DNA from: Ignelater luminosus
Taxonomy: Eukaryota > Arthropoda > Insecta > Coleoptera > Elateridae
Assembly: GCA_011009095.1 (NCBI GenBank)
Contig: VTPC01090696.1
Coordinates: 86,326 to 150,325, forward strand
Direction of reading: 5' to 3'
Length of the DNA stretch: 64,000 bases
Shown here: positions 22,347 through 35,025 of the stretch, piece after piece
Layout of the letters: every line of letters begins with the position of its first letter
Numbering within the stretch: the stretch's first letter is position 1
Made by a program: the position numbers and the translations under genes
Notes under the pieces: generated by a model
What the model saw: only the letters and a program-made list of their open reading frames with translations
Told to the model about the DNA's origin: nothing
Database searches by the model: none

Positions 22347-25300
22347 CTCGAAATGTCACGATAGTACCAAGTCTGTTTTGGTAATCTTCCTCTTTGCAAC
22401 CTTCCAAAGTGTTTCCTACGTTCTCTTCAATGATATTTAATTGTCTTATTTCGTTCCGTCTAGCTCTTACTTTTTGCTGTGTTGACTTGGTCACTCCCAA
22501 ATGTACTTAATGTTTTTTTACTATTTTAAACTCCCGCGAGTACTTCCTGTACTTCTATTGATCTTTTATATTTGGATTATTGATTTTGTGTATTTATAAG
22601 ACGATACTGTGTATGTCAATTTCTAGTTACAGTATTTCTATTTACATTCTAAACTGGTAAGTTTCCTATACAGGCAGTTAAGACTTCTACAAGTATAACT
22701 GTAGTAATTCTTTAACGGAGATTCAAACGTAGCAGTTAGAGAACGTAAAAGAAAGAATATTAGGAGACTATAGGCTAAGCAGAAGAAATGACAGAGAAGA
22801 TTATCTACCTGGAAAATGTCAAGATGCATTGCAAGATTATAAATTTACTACATCCTTGTGAAGCAAAGATAGAGAAACGAAATCAACGATTGCAGGACAA
22901 CCTCGTAATCGGTATAGGATCTGTATAATATGTACTAAACGTTAATTTCACTTTTTTATTTTTATAAAATATTTCCTCAAAAAATGAGAAATCTGATCTG
23001 AGTGAGGAGGGTGAACAAATAAGTTAAATTTATTATATTGGCATGGATTTATACAAAAGTAATTGCAACAGAGAATATTGAAAGGAAAACGACAATTTAC
23101 GATGGATTTCCAAATGAATGGCAGTTTCATAACATATAATATAAATCTCTTTGTTGTTTTATTTTGCTTTATTATTATAATTAAATCTTCACCGCTTTTA
23201 TTAATATTATGTATTGATTATAAATGTAAATAACTTCTTGACCGGCCTTCAAGACCAGTTACACACAACTACACATTTTTCAAACGTTTTTTGTATCATC
23301 AATGCTAAAAATACAACTCAACAATAATGTAAACACAGCTTGTTAGATGCAACTGTCGACCTTCATGTACTTTGCCGAGGTTAGATTGTATCGTATTGTT
23401 CTACAAGAGTGGCGCAACTGCATAATCATTGCAATTATCCAATGAAATCAACAATGACATCGTGCTGATCAATAATCAACTAATTAGAATGAAATCAAGG
23501 TAATTTTCCTGTTTTTACATTTTTCTTTTTTAAATTAACGAACGAAAGTGAAATTATTAATTAAATGCTTTTTTGTCGTTGATTTTTTATTGCTATTATT
23601 ATAAATAGAATGTTATTGTTTAAGAAAAAAGGTAATAATATTATACAAAATCTTCGTGTAGCTTGTGGGTACAATTCTCACGGTTTCTGTTTCTGTAATA
23701 GAAACGGAAAGTGCTGGGTAATTCTAAAACATTCTCTAGATGCCACACCTGCCCTGACCTACTATACCTAAATCGTTATAGTTATCTTTAACAACAAAAG
23801 TACATACTATAAATAGGATGGACTTTGATTAATAGCATTCCATTTCATGGAAATTGTATGAAATAACAATGGCGGTTAGTTAATGAAACTTTGTATTTCT
23901 TAGACTTCATCGAATGAGGTCTGTTGAGATAAAAAGGGATAAGAATGAACACATTAATCTTGTTAGTGTTGAGGTCAGGGGACATTAAATAGTTTTGCTG
24001 GAATTAATATCTTGAAATGCAACTGTACTATTTTTGTAAATTAGTGATTTACGCACGTCTAATTTCGGCTTGCCTTGGCTTTTTAAATTAATGTTTTGTA
24101 TCACTTTGGAGAATTCGCTGGTTTTGATCCTACTCTAAGTTGAATATCCGTGAAATATTATATAAACTTCTAAAACAGCAAGTGTATTCTGTGCTTAACT
24201 ACTTCCTGGTATTCACTAGAAAGGTACCGTTAAAAACTGCCAATTCAGTTTGTATCTTTTAAACAATTCCTATAAGCTATCGAATAAAAGAAAACAGTAA
24301 TGTACAGAAAAATTGATTTACGCTTTACATGGGATCAGCGTTCTTACTGTTACAAATCACTTTCTTGGATTGATCAACAAAAATGTAAAAGCGGAAACTA
24401 GAGTTTCAACAAAGCGCGAATGATACAAACTATACACTCACACACAAATACAGGATGATTTAAGAGGACTCTATAGCTTCATTGGTTTTGTTTTGATTTC
24501 TTCTAAGCAAAAGAAGGTAAATGTCATAAATGGACTTTTGAGTCATTATTTCAAAACAATTTCAGCTGTTGAAGAAAGTAAATTCCACTTTTGGTAAACT
24601 TAACCAATAACCAAAATAGGTTATCAGTATTTTGTCTCGTTTACAGAGATGATATGTTATAGTAGTTACGCAGTTAATACAACGCTTGAAATTAGTTAAA
24701 GATAATTAACATTTTTAGATACTCACTAGAAACAGTGCTACAATCTCCATATTTGAACGTTACAAATATTTCTGAAATCCTTTAAGTGGTAATACTTAAG
24801 TTTAAGAACGGTAACGAATACATAAGTACAACACGAACAGTTTCAAAATCCAAACCTTCTTATCAAAACCAGGAAGAGCTGTTATTTGCTGTAGTATAAA
24901 AATTGTAGGCTCGACCGATAGAGCTAGAAGTGTTCAATAAAAAGAAAGTCGCAATCAGCCCATGCACTTTTTGATTGATTCATCTGCCTCATGTTTGCGC
25001 CTCAAACTTCTTCAATAGAAAAACTAACCGCATCCTAAAACGAAATCAAAAGTAGACATCCTTCCACTTAAATGCCAAGTTCTTTAAGAGGGTGACTACT
25101 AAATGTCGAGTTATGTTAGGCTGCTATCAAAGTGGGTCTGTATAATTATTCTCTGTACTGCCATGCACGACCTGATACGATCTTAAAAATAAAATCTAAT
25201 AATGTAAGATGTCACAGTGCAGTGGCGCTGTGTCACACTGCCATACACGCCCGAATTACACTGTTCACCGGCCGAAATCAACTAGTTTGATTTTTCTGTG

Positions 25301-25510
25301 TTTGACAATGTAAATATAAAGTTTTATTGAACGTTGTTATTACCTACAGTTACAGGTGCATATACTGACTTGAAGTAGTTGATTTGGATAAATAACATTA
25401 GTAGAGGCAAGAAAACTTTTATGGGATACAAGTGACAAATTGTACCACAGCAGACATGTATCTGCCCTTCGAACGACAGCACGTCTAACGCAGGATTGGT
25501 TTCTAACAAG
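22341..25510. other. intron sequence, AT-rich
   Basis: No exon or mobile element was recognised. Small open frames (22638-22829, 22948-23130) have no motif. The last 300 bases before the mariner at 25513 are somewhat less AT-rich and contain a loose imperfect palindrome around CAGTGCAGTGGCGCTGTG (25215-25232). Confidence 0.4.
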
Positions 25511-25512
25511 TA

Positions 25513-26787
25513 ACACTTGGGCTGAAAAGTCCCAGGCCTAACAAAGAAAACACGGTTTTTTTTGTTCAAAATTAGCTTTATTCATCAACGTAATTTCCAT
25601 CAAGAACAACGCAATCATTCCAGCGCCGCTCTAACATTTCAATACCACTTTTGTAGAACGATTTATCTTTTGCCTTAAAATAGGACTCAGTTTCAGCGAT
25701 AACCTCTTCATTCGAGCGAAATTTCTTACCGGCAAGCATTTTTTTTAGGTCTGCGAACAGCCAGTAGTCGCTGGGAGCCAAATCTGGCGAATACGGTGGA
25801 TGTGGGAGCAATTCGAAGTTCAATTCATGTAGTTTTGCCATTGTTTTGATTGACTTGTGACACGGTGCGTTGTCTTGATGAAACAAAATTTTTTTCTTTG
25901 CCATATGCGGTCGTTTCTTTGCAATTTCGGCCTTCAAACGCTCCAATAACGCTATATAATATTCACTGTTGATGGTATTTCCCTTCTCAAGATAGTCGAT
26001 GAATATTAGACCACGCACATCCCAAAATACCGAGGCCATAACCTTTCCAGCCGATTGTTGTGCTTTCGGTCGCTTTGGACGAGGTTCACCAGTTGCTGTC
26101 CACTCAGATGACGATCGTTTTGATTCCGGAGTGAAGTCATTGTCACATATCGACGCAAAAATTCCGGTTTGTTACATTTAAACATGGCCAAACACTGCTC
26201 AGAAACATCAACACGTTCTTGTTTTTGGTGAACAGTGAGCAAACGCGGCACCCACTTTGAGCAGAGCTTTCTCATAGTCAAATGCTCATGCAATATAAAG
26301 CCAACACGTTCTTTTGATATCTTTACAATGTCAGCTAACTCACGCAACTTCACTTTTCGATCATTCAAAACGATTTTGTGGATTTTTTTGATGTTTTCTG
26401 GTGTTACCGCCTCATTTGGACGTCCACTGCGTTCTGCATCATCGGTGTCTCTACCACCACGTTTGAAGTCAGCAAACCAACGTTTTATTGTTGTTTCTGA
26501 TGGAGCGGAGTCCCCATAACACTTTTCAAGCCATTGCTTCGCTTGAACGGTATTTTTTCCCATCAAGAAGCAGTGTAAAATTAAAACACGAAATTGTTTT
26601 TGATCCATTGTTTTGAAAATAACAAAATTAGCGTCACTCTTAGCACAATAACTCACAAAATAATGAATAGAATATCATGAAATTTTAACAGCTGTCTTTT
26701 GAAGGTTAGTACTAACTGAAAAAGCGCTGAATGCAATAGAACTAGCGCCATCTATTTGTTAGGCCTGGGACTTTTTAGCCCATGTGT
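25513..26787 (-). mobile_element. mariner-family transposon, ACACWTGGGCT ends
   Basis: This 1275-bp element has ends reading ACACTTGGGCTGAAAAGTCC on the left and, inverted, ACACATGGGCTAAAAAGTCC on the right; the match continues through CAGGCCTAACAAA with only two differences in about 33 bases. TA flanks both sides (25511-25512 and 26788-26789). The transposase is on the minus strand and is broken by a deletion over the first catalytic Asp. Its sequence is closer to the WVPRLLT group than to the WVPHELTE copies, but its ends differ from those at 3239 and 43163, so it is a separate family. Both ends are well preserved, which suggests a fairly recent insertion. Confidence 0.95.
25578..26608 (-). 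pseudogene. mariner transposase with catalytic-motif deletion
   Basis: I place the start at the ATG at 26608 (MDQKQFRVLILHCF), the usual mariner N-terminus. An in-frame upstream ATG at 26656 is probably leader. The frame carries the helix-turn-helix region (YGDSAPSETTIKRWFADFKRG), LRELADIVKISKERVGFIL and the linker WVPRLLTVHQK. After RRYVTM the family expects DETWIH. Instead the DNA jumps from ACAATG to ACTTCACTCCGG, a loss of about 19 bases that removes the first Asp and shifts the frame (around 26137). The remainder is open at 26039-25578 (MASVFWDVRGLIFIDYL), with FHQDNAPCH and SPDLAPSDYWLF, and ends NYVDE. It is therefore inactive, but otherwise little decayed. Confidence 0.93.
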
Positions 26788-26789
26788 TA

Positions 26790-28160
26790 CAATACACAAG
26801 TTAAAATCAATTTTATTAAACGTGTGCCAAATAATCTACGTGCTGTGTAGTGCGGAAATTTTATAAATTCTTGGTTCGAACTGTTTTTTCGGCAGTATAC
26901 TGATACAATGTGACCACATTGTACAGCCATGCGCCGTGGGCCTTAAACAACAGTCTACGGTGTCACGAGCCACCCTTAACAGTAAAACGTTTCTGAAGAA
27001 TTACAGAGGTTGGTATCTTTATCCCTTATTTTACAGCTTATAATTCTTAGTTGATGTTTCCGTATCTTATACACTAATAGACACACTGTAGGGTCTATAA
27101 CAGCCAACCGGTTCCTCTTATACGAAAAACAAATTTAAAACCATTTCCTGGAGTTCCAAACAGATTTCGTAAATCAAGATAGAACTGGTTTATGTGCTAT
27201 GTTGTGCTTTTATACGTACTTAACAGATGTTCGCATCTTTCTGAATTATGAAAAAAGTAAAAGGTAAATAAAACCATGCGTTTAACCGCTTCACTTTATT
27301 GTAGGTTGAAGAAATTTATTTTTGAACGTTTGAGTTTGCACTTTAGAAGAAATAAACAAATCTGCAGAATTTATTATTGAAAAAAAACTCAAATTCTGTA
27401 ATACTTCATTGGTAGACGTATACTGATTATCAAAATTATAAGAAGTTTATGAAGACAAATTAAATGAACATTACAATTTTCATTTTCGTCTTTACTTTTT
27501 TTTAATTTTTTAATTTTCATTTTTAGCTGAAAGGAAGCCATTGGGCTGTTCAGCCATGAAATGAAATAGTTTCTCCTTTCATTTAAATGCGTTCCACAAC
27601 CTTTTATAACTTGATCCTATTTTCTACTATTTATAATTAGTAAATAAGAGATCTAAAAGCCATTGGTCTTATAGATAGTCTATAGGAAGTTAAATTTTAG
27701 TTTCAGATCGAATCACAATATGAAATTATCTACTATATTTGGTATACCTTTTGGTACGAGTTCGAAAACTTTTTCCAGTTATCGGATTTTATAGATTACA
27801 TAATTATTATAATAGGGTTAATTTAATATTAAAATGTCCCTGGAAATTATAACACGGAAAATATATGATCTTGTCATTTAATAAAAGTGCAACATTAAAA
27901 CTCGATACAAATAACCTTCAGAATACATCACTGTTTATTACTCATTCACCAATGCGAATCGATACCTATACCCAATTTTTTCTTCTGATTATTATTATTA
28001 CAATGCTAACCTTCCAATCTCAATTGAAGGATATCCGTTGTATTTACAAATTATTAAGAATGAAGATGTTAAATACTTATGAAAGGCGACAATTAAATAT
28101 GACATTAAAATAAATAATGCATAATAAGCACTAACTGCAAGAAATTTCGCTAAATTGTTA
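26790..28160. other. intron sequence, AT-rich
   Basis: No gene or repeat was recognised. The frame at 27865-28113 (82 codons, +) has no motif and lacks splice support. Confidence 0.4.
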
Positions 28161-28560
28161 TAATGGGAATGCATTGTGTTACGAAAAGCGCGGTTAAAAG
28201 AAAACAGAAGGTAATGGTAACTGGGACATCATAGGCGGTGTTATTTGCAGGTGGAGAGGCGGCGGCCACGAAACAATGCAATGATGCAACAACAAACACG
28301 ACATACTAACACAGCGTTAACTTCTGTTACCTTTTATTATTTTACCTGCCACAACTAGTCATTCTTTAGGCCTCAGTTCTAGTGTAACGCGCCCGAGGCA
28401 ATAAAATAGTATTGCGAGAGTCTCGAGAGAAAATTCCAAAAAACATCAGTTTTTGGGTGATTTTTTTTATGATCGTGAAGTGAAAATTATAAATCACGTG
28501 TTCGAATTGTTTGAAAAATAACTAATTGGGTTTGATAATTAAATTAAGGAAATAAGATGC
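28161..28560 (+). promoter_or_regulatory. GC-richer island, possible alternative promoter
   Basis: Within strongly AT-rich DNA this segment has clustered CpG and GC-rich motifs (GGTGGAGAGGCGGCGGCCAC around 28250, ACGCGCCCGAGG around 28387, GTCTCGAGAG around 28420). These are followed by ACATCAGTTTTTGGGTG near 28445, which fits the insect initiator TCAGT, and then by an AT-rich leader-like stretch. A promoter for a shorter isoform of the + strand gene is the best reading. As an alternative, TTATTTGCAG at 28239 could be an acceptor for a 36-codon open stretch beginning VERRRPRNNAMMQQQ, but its donor is poor. Confidence 0.3.
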
Positions 28561-31500
28561 TGTATCATGCATTTAACAATTAAGAATGGGCCGAAGGTAT
28601 ATTTTTATTTTATCACATTTGAATGTGAATGAATAAGAAGAATAAACATCTGAATTTATTTTGCATTATACCCAGCAATGCTCTTAAGTTTAATTTTTAA
28701 TTAACCACCTTGATCTTTTAGAGGACGAATATTTATTTAAAAAATGGTTATGTAAATTTCTGTTTGTTGTTTTCATATCGTGGTCATCAAACTTTCTGCA
28801 TGTTCTTCTCATAGTTACTAATGCAGTATTATTTACAATACGAATCTCAATTTTTTTATTTACAATTGTTTCTAAATTTTTCATATATTCCTGTTTGGTG
28901 AATAATTATTTCAGTATTGAAATACGCGGATTCGTGAGTGAACTTCTTAGTGACTGTAGTTCTGGGTAAAAAATTCTTGATTGTACTAAAACGTTACAAA
29001 TCGCTATTAACAGTGCCTGTTTTACTTATTCACATTTCTTATAAAAATATTGCTTTATAGCCCATAATGGAAAAAAGTGTCACATTAAAAACAAGTGATT
29101 ATAGGGATGCACCAATTTGGAAAATAGATGAAAAATTCGGAAAATTGTTCAAATCATCTGGGATTCAATCTACTTTTGCATTTCCGGCTTCTATTGCCGC
29201 CTAAGCAAGATCAAGCACAGAACGTCTTGTGTTCTTCCTACAGAAACATTTTTTTGTAATAATAGATTATTGCTTGCTTCGGTATAATCTCGATGTACTA
29301 AAATGATCTTCATTTGGTTGTGTTTTTAATAATTCAAAAAAATTGACATCATTCATAGTTCTATAGTGTCATTAATTGTGATAATTTCTTGGGAAAGCAA
29401 AAATCTCTAAATGATGCAAAACGACCACCATTTCGAAAGAAATGACGACTGACAGATCTTGATACTGTTTGGAATCTCATGTATTGAAAAATCTCTTAAT
29501 GTCCATTCTAAGTGCAAAAACCAGAAAATCCCGAATTTCAAAGTTTACATGTCTCATTTTTGTATGGTTTCATCTGACAATGCGACGTTCCTTCTTCGTC
29601 TGGTCTACCCATTGTTAGATATAATTCGTTTTCTCATCGTCATTTTATTCCGAAATAAATTCCTATTAAGACACTTATTTGAACAAAGTATTGAATTCTA
29701 ATTCATACTTGACAAGATCTAAATAGGGAAGTCGTTATTCACTTATACTTTCATATTCATATCAGTTTTTATGTAATAAGAACCTATAAAAATCACATAC
29801 CTATAATGTTTATGAATAACAGAATTAAAAATCTACTTGATTTATTAAATCTTCCAGTTTGTATTTTATTTCACTTAAAGTTAATAATCGTAATTGAAAT
29901 AAATTTTATAAGTTTAAGCGTTACCTTTAACAGCTACTATTTATAGAAAGTAAAATTCTGTGAAATTTTTAAAAATATTATCAAGCGAGATAAATAAATC
30001 GTGCGACTATCTAGATCGTACAGCTCTGTGGTAACTGCATTTTAACACACAATTATTGTTTTACAAGAATTTATTATAAGACAAGATGTTTATACGCCAC
30101 TATAAAATATCATAACACACAGGACAAAGCAGATCGTGATATTCTAACAGTGTTGCATTAAATTAATCGACCGACGATGTGTCAGTTTTATACGAGATTC
30201 AACGAGATGGTATCAAGAACTTGCAAAAAAAAACAAAAGAATATATTATTTCTATGCGTGTTTTGTGTATTAAGTTTTAGTTTTGAAAGAGTTTAAGGCG
30301 TAAGGAAAAATGTTTATTGACACAAACTTTATTGGAATTTTGCAAGGAAATTATCACAATCAATGAAACAATGTTTTTCTATAAACCTCATTAGTAGCCT
30401 ATGTCGATATAACACGTGTTTCTGGAGTATTCCTACTATATCTGCTGGAAACATCCACAACAAATCTTCAAATAGACAGACATGTTTTTAATTTTCTTTT
30501 CAGAGACATTACAATTTCATATTTTCTTTTCAATGGTTTCTGTTGGACAAAATTGGCCAACTTCAATTTCAAAAGGATTCTGAACTTATTAGCATATAAG
30601 TGGCATGTATACCTTATTGCCAACGAATCTCCACGCGCCGTTGACCAAATATGGAATAACATTGAAGTTTTATATACAATCTAGTGTAGTAAAACTTATT
30701 CCAAACGAGTCCAAAGTTATTGTCAGACGATAAATTGTGCTATCTGAGATTTTAAAACACAAATATTATCCTATATAATTGGTCAATGATGCGAAAAAGG
30801 TCATTTTCAAATTCGCTCTGAATAATAGAGTTTACCTTGAAAATGATTTAGTTAATTGCAATCGATCCCACTATTTCAGGCATGGACGAAGTTTGGCCTG
30901 TTATCCAAGTAAGCCCTACATAAAATGTTTATAGAGCCCATGCAAGAGTTCGAACATTGTGATAACAGAAATTATATGTCTATAAATATTACATATATAC
31001 TTTAGTAACAAAATTAAGTTTGACCTTCCACCAAGAATATTCTTCCAGCCACTAGCTGATGTTCCCATGAGTTTGATTCATTCAATATAGAAAATTATTG
31101 GTTAGAAACAACGGTATCGTCTCAGGTGTGAGCTTAGTATGCAAATTTCTGATCATCAGATAGGCAGGAATGTTTTTTAAGGTATGTAGCGTTCGTGAAG
31201 CAATTTTAATTTGATACCCCCCTCGTCCTTTTTACCATTATTATCTTATTTATGTGAGAATTTCTAAAGTGCTGGAGAAGTTTTATTGGAGATCACACCA
31301 ATGCTTTTGCTTTGAACAGTTCTAGAGGACATTTCCATAAAGTGTCCTGATGATCTGTAATGAGAAAGTCGTTATTTGTAGCAATATCAAAGAGTGTTCC
31401 ATAAGACAGTTACATTATGTAAAGTTTTTTTTAATAAAACATTTTATATAGTTTGCAATTCTTCTATTCCTTTTTCAATGCTGTGCTGGCTAAAATCACA

Positions 31501-34480
31501 CGGATTGTGGGGAGTTTAAGTCAAACACTTACAGAGTCTTTAGTAGTTTTTTTTTGTAAAACGCTGATAAACATAACTAGTCGTTCTGAAATGACTAATA
31601 AATGCTTTCTTCTGTTACATAGTTTAACACTTATTCTTTAAAAGCGATTATAAGATGTTAACTACATTATCTTTTCCATATGGAAGACCAAAAACCAAGG
31701 CAAAAATTCCAAGCTGCTTTTATAGCTTAGAATTCAGCATTGTTAAGCGTTCCAAATTCAGAATATATACATACATATGTCTTTCTATCCAGTTTATTTA
31801 ATGAGATAAGTCAAAATATTATTGCCCTTTGAAGGTTACGATAATTGAGAATACTGCAACTTTCAATTATTAAAACTGGAGTGTTTAGATCATTACTATT
31901 TTTAATATTGTTCTAATTCTTAGTTACAATGTTGTGCATTCCGTGTAGCTGAAAGTATGGGTATTTATCTAAACCAACTAACTATACCCTGATTAATTGT
32001 AGATTTGTTCAGAACACACATTATAGGTTTACATTTGTGACATAACAGCTTAGGCAAATACCTGGAAGACCACTGGTGATACCAAATGGCATCATTCTAT
32101 AGTAATACATATAATCTCTACAAGGTCTCAACTGTTAGAAGTATTTGAGTTTTTATAGATAACTACAACTGTTGATAGGCATTTTCCAAATCAATAAGTG
32201 TAAATATTAACTTGCCTTATTGCAACACTAACTAAAACACAACTAAAATATCATTTGGACTAGGTTAGGAGTAATGTTATATTCTTATAATTGGACTGAT
32301 AGAAGCCTTAAAAATCCTTCCAAAATCTGTCTGATTTAGCAAACACTACAATCTGAGTGAATATGGCACTGACCTAGCTTAAAGAAGATATACCTCATAG
32401 TTTTCTTATTAGAATTACACATACTTTCATTAAATTACCCTTCTTTTTGTATTTTTTGCGAATATAATCAAGGTATTTGCATTTTGCTGAATGATATTTC
32501 TCGCAGCATTCTTATTGATTGTTTATTTTCCTTCTCTCCTCTGTTCTTCATTTTTTTACATAATCAATGTCTTTTAACAGTATCTCTTCTGATTCCTTTC
32601 CTGACTAATTCTAAAGCAAAGACCAACTTTAACGTTTCATTTTTTAATATTTCCATATTCCTTTCGATATCTCTTGGAAAAGTTCAGTCCATGGAAAAAA
32701 TAAAAATCAATGGCGTCTTCAGTTTTCAGGCGCTCACTGCATCCTCTATGACAGAACATAACAACTGTAGTTTTCTCGGAAGAAACTTCTTATAAAGTTA
32801 TACAAAAGTCACTAATTTAAGAAGATACGAGACTTGATTTAATCTCGATTACCGATCGTCATTTGTTTTATACAACAAAAGTCTTGTATTTGTCGACTTT
32901 TTTTTGTGATAACAATTCATGTATTTTTAGTAGACAATAGACTGGGTAATTTATAAAAAAGGAAATGATACTACGTATAGGTTATATCAGGAAGAAAAAA
33001 TTTATCTAAATGTGACTTTCTCGTTTTCGAGATAAAACTCAAAATGCTCATTTTTAGTTTTCAGGGATTTGAAAAAAGGAAACAAAGGTGAATAGATTTA
33101 GACTTAGTTGTTCAGTGAAGTTTACTCTACAAACGTCTTAAATATCTAGTTATTTGTGCAATCTTGAAAATTTTCGTGCATTTTGCAATTCTGCACAACG
33201 ACTGCTTTCTGTTTTCAACCGCCAATTGTTTTACTTCAGATTTTGTTCCATGGCCTCTTAATTTCTCCCTTCTGGATGTTTCGGTTCTCCCACTGTAGAT
33301 GTATCTTTTGCTTGTTTTTTCTTTTGCTTTGCTTGGTCAATAATTATACATGTAAATAACGTCAAGCGGCGTTCGAGTATCTTTCAAAAACCTCTACCAC
33401 ACCTGTTTCAGACTGTAGAACAAAACTCAGCAATGGTGGAAGACCATTTATAGTGTCTCCGGGTACTAAGGTCTACAAAGCTGTTTTGGCTTGTCTCCCC
33501 CTCCTTATTTTGGGCTCCAGTAGGAATATCTGTATCCACAAACCATCCAAATCTGACCAGTAGCACGCGGAAAGAAAAAAAGGCCATTTTCCTCTTTGAC
33601 AAGCTTGTCCTTCGATTTTATTTAACCAGTAATGTAAACCTTCCAGAATGTATTTCTATAAACAACTGTTTCATTATGAAATGAACTGTTATGATTGCTG
33701 CTGTGTCTGTTTTTAACTGTTATTGAAGGAACAGTTGCATATTTGTATTAAAATTTTTACAAACAACTGTAAATGTAAATAACTTTCTGAGTTGACCAAG
33801 AATAGAATTGTTGAGCTTTCTTACTTTTGACGAAAACTTTTTGATACTTTCTGGTATTTGGCAATTAAGAATTTTTAGAACAACTTCATAAATGTCAACC
33901 TCTCTAGTATTATAATATATTGGCAACATATTCATATTTTATTCCTGATTTAAACTTGTTTCGAACTAAAGGAAATATGAAATTTTAGGATCCGCCTATA
34001 AATCTCATTAAACGAGCGAGACGCCTGTAATTAAATAGTAAAACCTGATAGATGTAAATTAGGCAAGGAGATATTTCACACGCAATTTTGTAAAATAACT
34101 GTAAATAACTTATGTAAGAATTAATTGCGTCGACATTATTATTATCGTTATTATTATTAAAAAAAGTAAGCAAGTCTGTGTGAAATTATTGCCAATTAAA
34201 GCAATTACACCGTGGTAAGTGAGTCTGAGGTTCAAAGTTTGGCGTACTTGCGTATATCCGGTTTAATGGCGATTAAAAAAAAATAAAAAACAGTTACCTT
34301 CAAGGACTTGTAGTAAAGATAATGAGAAACTGAAATTATGAAAAATGTCATCAGTTGTACTGACGCTTTGTCTTGAGCAAGACAGAAATTGTCACGTTCA
34401 ACTCGCTTTATAGATGTAATGCCTTTTTTTTCAAAATTGTATTGATCTTATTATGATTACGGTAATAAGCTCAATTAAAT
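28561..34480. other. intron sequence, AT-rich
   Basis: About 5.9 kb without a supported gene or intact mobile element. A slightly GC-richer patch at 33170-33610 contains a 64-codon minus-strand frame (33602-33408) with no recognisable motif; it may be an old transposon fragment. A short ATT-rich run lies at 34135-34160. Confidence 0.4.
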
Positions 34481-34988
34481 GACTTAATTATTGATGTGAC
34501 GAAATCGCGAACGCGTATTATTATTATTTCAGCGCATGCGAGAAACATTGGAAACAAACGCTGTACTGAAACATTCACAAAACGTCCATATACGAATGAA
34601 AAGATCGATATTATTAATCGGTCAATTGATTGGAACAACTCGTTACAATTCTTGATAGTGATAGTATAGTCCACCTGCACCACTCTCACTACAAGGACTG
34701 AAATAATATAATTCTTGTTCGCGTCGTTTCAGTATAGAAATAAAAGTGTAACAGGTACATTTTGTTTATAATTTGAAGTGAAAAAACTTTATTCTTCTTA
34801 ATTAACAAGTGAGGATTGTACTAACTGAAGATCAGTGCTCATCATATGATTTAAAGACTGTCGTGCCATGTTGAATGGTGGTGATCGTGATTATAGTGGA
34901 CCCCCGTGGTCCAAGATTTCGACATAGACCACCTCCTGTCAGTTATATTTCTTATGTTTTTATTAATCGTCCTGTCTTTTTTACACAG
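34481..34988 (+). promoter_or_regulatory. possible alternative promoter and first exon merging into exon b
   Basis: CpG-bearing motifs (GACGAAATCGCGAACGCG near 34500, AGCGCATGCGAG near 34533) precede GTCGTTTCAGTATAG near 34725, an initiator-like site, and an A-rich leader. From the ATG at 34875 one frame (MVVIVIIVDPRGPRFRHRPP..) stays open through the splice acceptor and continues in the correct frame into exon b (..VFFTQ then VEPGDTF). A transcript starting here could use the exon without the upstream splice. A second ATG at 34868, in a better start context, gives only MLNGGDRDYSGPPWSKIST before a stop. The in-frame continuity over 114 bases is notable but could be chance. Confidence 0.25.
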
Positions 34989-35025
34989 GTCGAACCAGGG
35001 GATACATTCGCAACTACCAAAGAAG
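34989..35025 (+). CDS. internal coding exon b (37-bp microexon) of the unidentified gene
   Basis: Acceptor CTTTTTTACACAG is followed by GTC GAA CCA GGG GAT ACA and then donor GTAAGA after AAAGAAG. It encodes VEPGDTFATTKE plus one base. It begins in phase 0, matching exon a at 18012, and ends in phase 1, so that its final G joins AA of the exon at 41023 to make a Glu codon. The strong donor and the agreement of phases on both sides support this very short exon. At 37 bases it would be easily missed by gene finders. Confidence 0.55.

Noticed and set aside
28240-28347. Cassette exon starting VERRRPRNNAMMQQQ
   Set aside because: The acceptor is acceptable but no adequate donor follows; the GC-rich bases are better explained as a promoter island. 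Left as a remark only.
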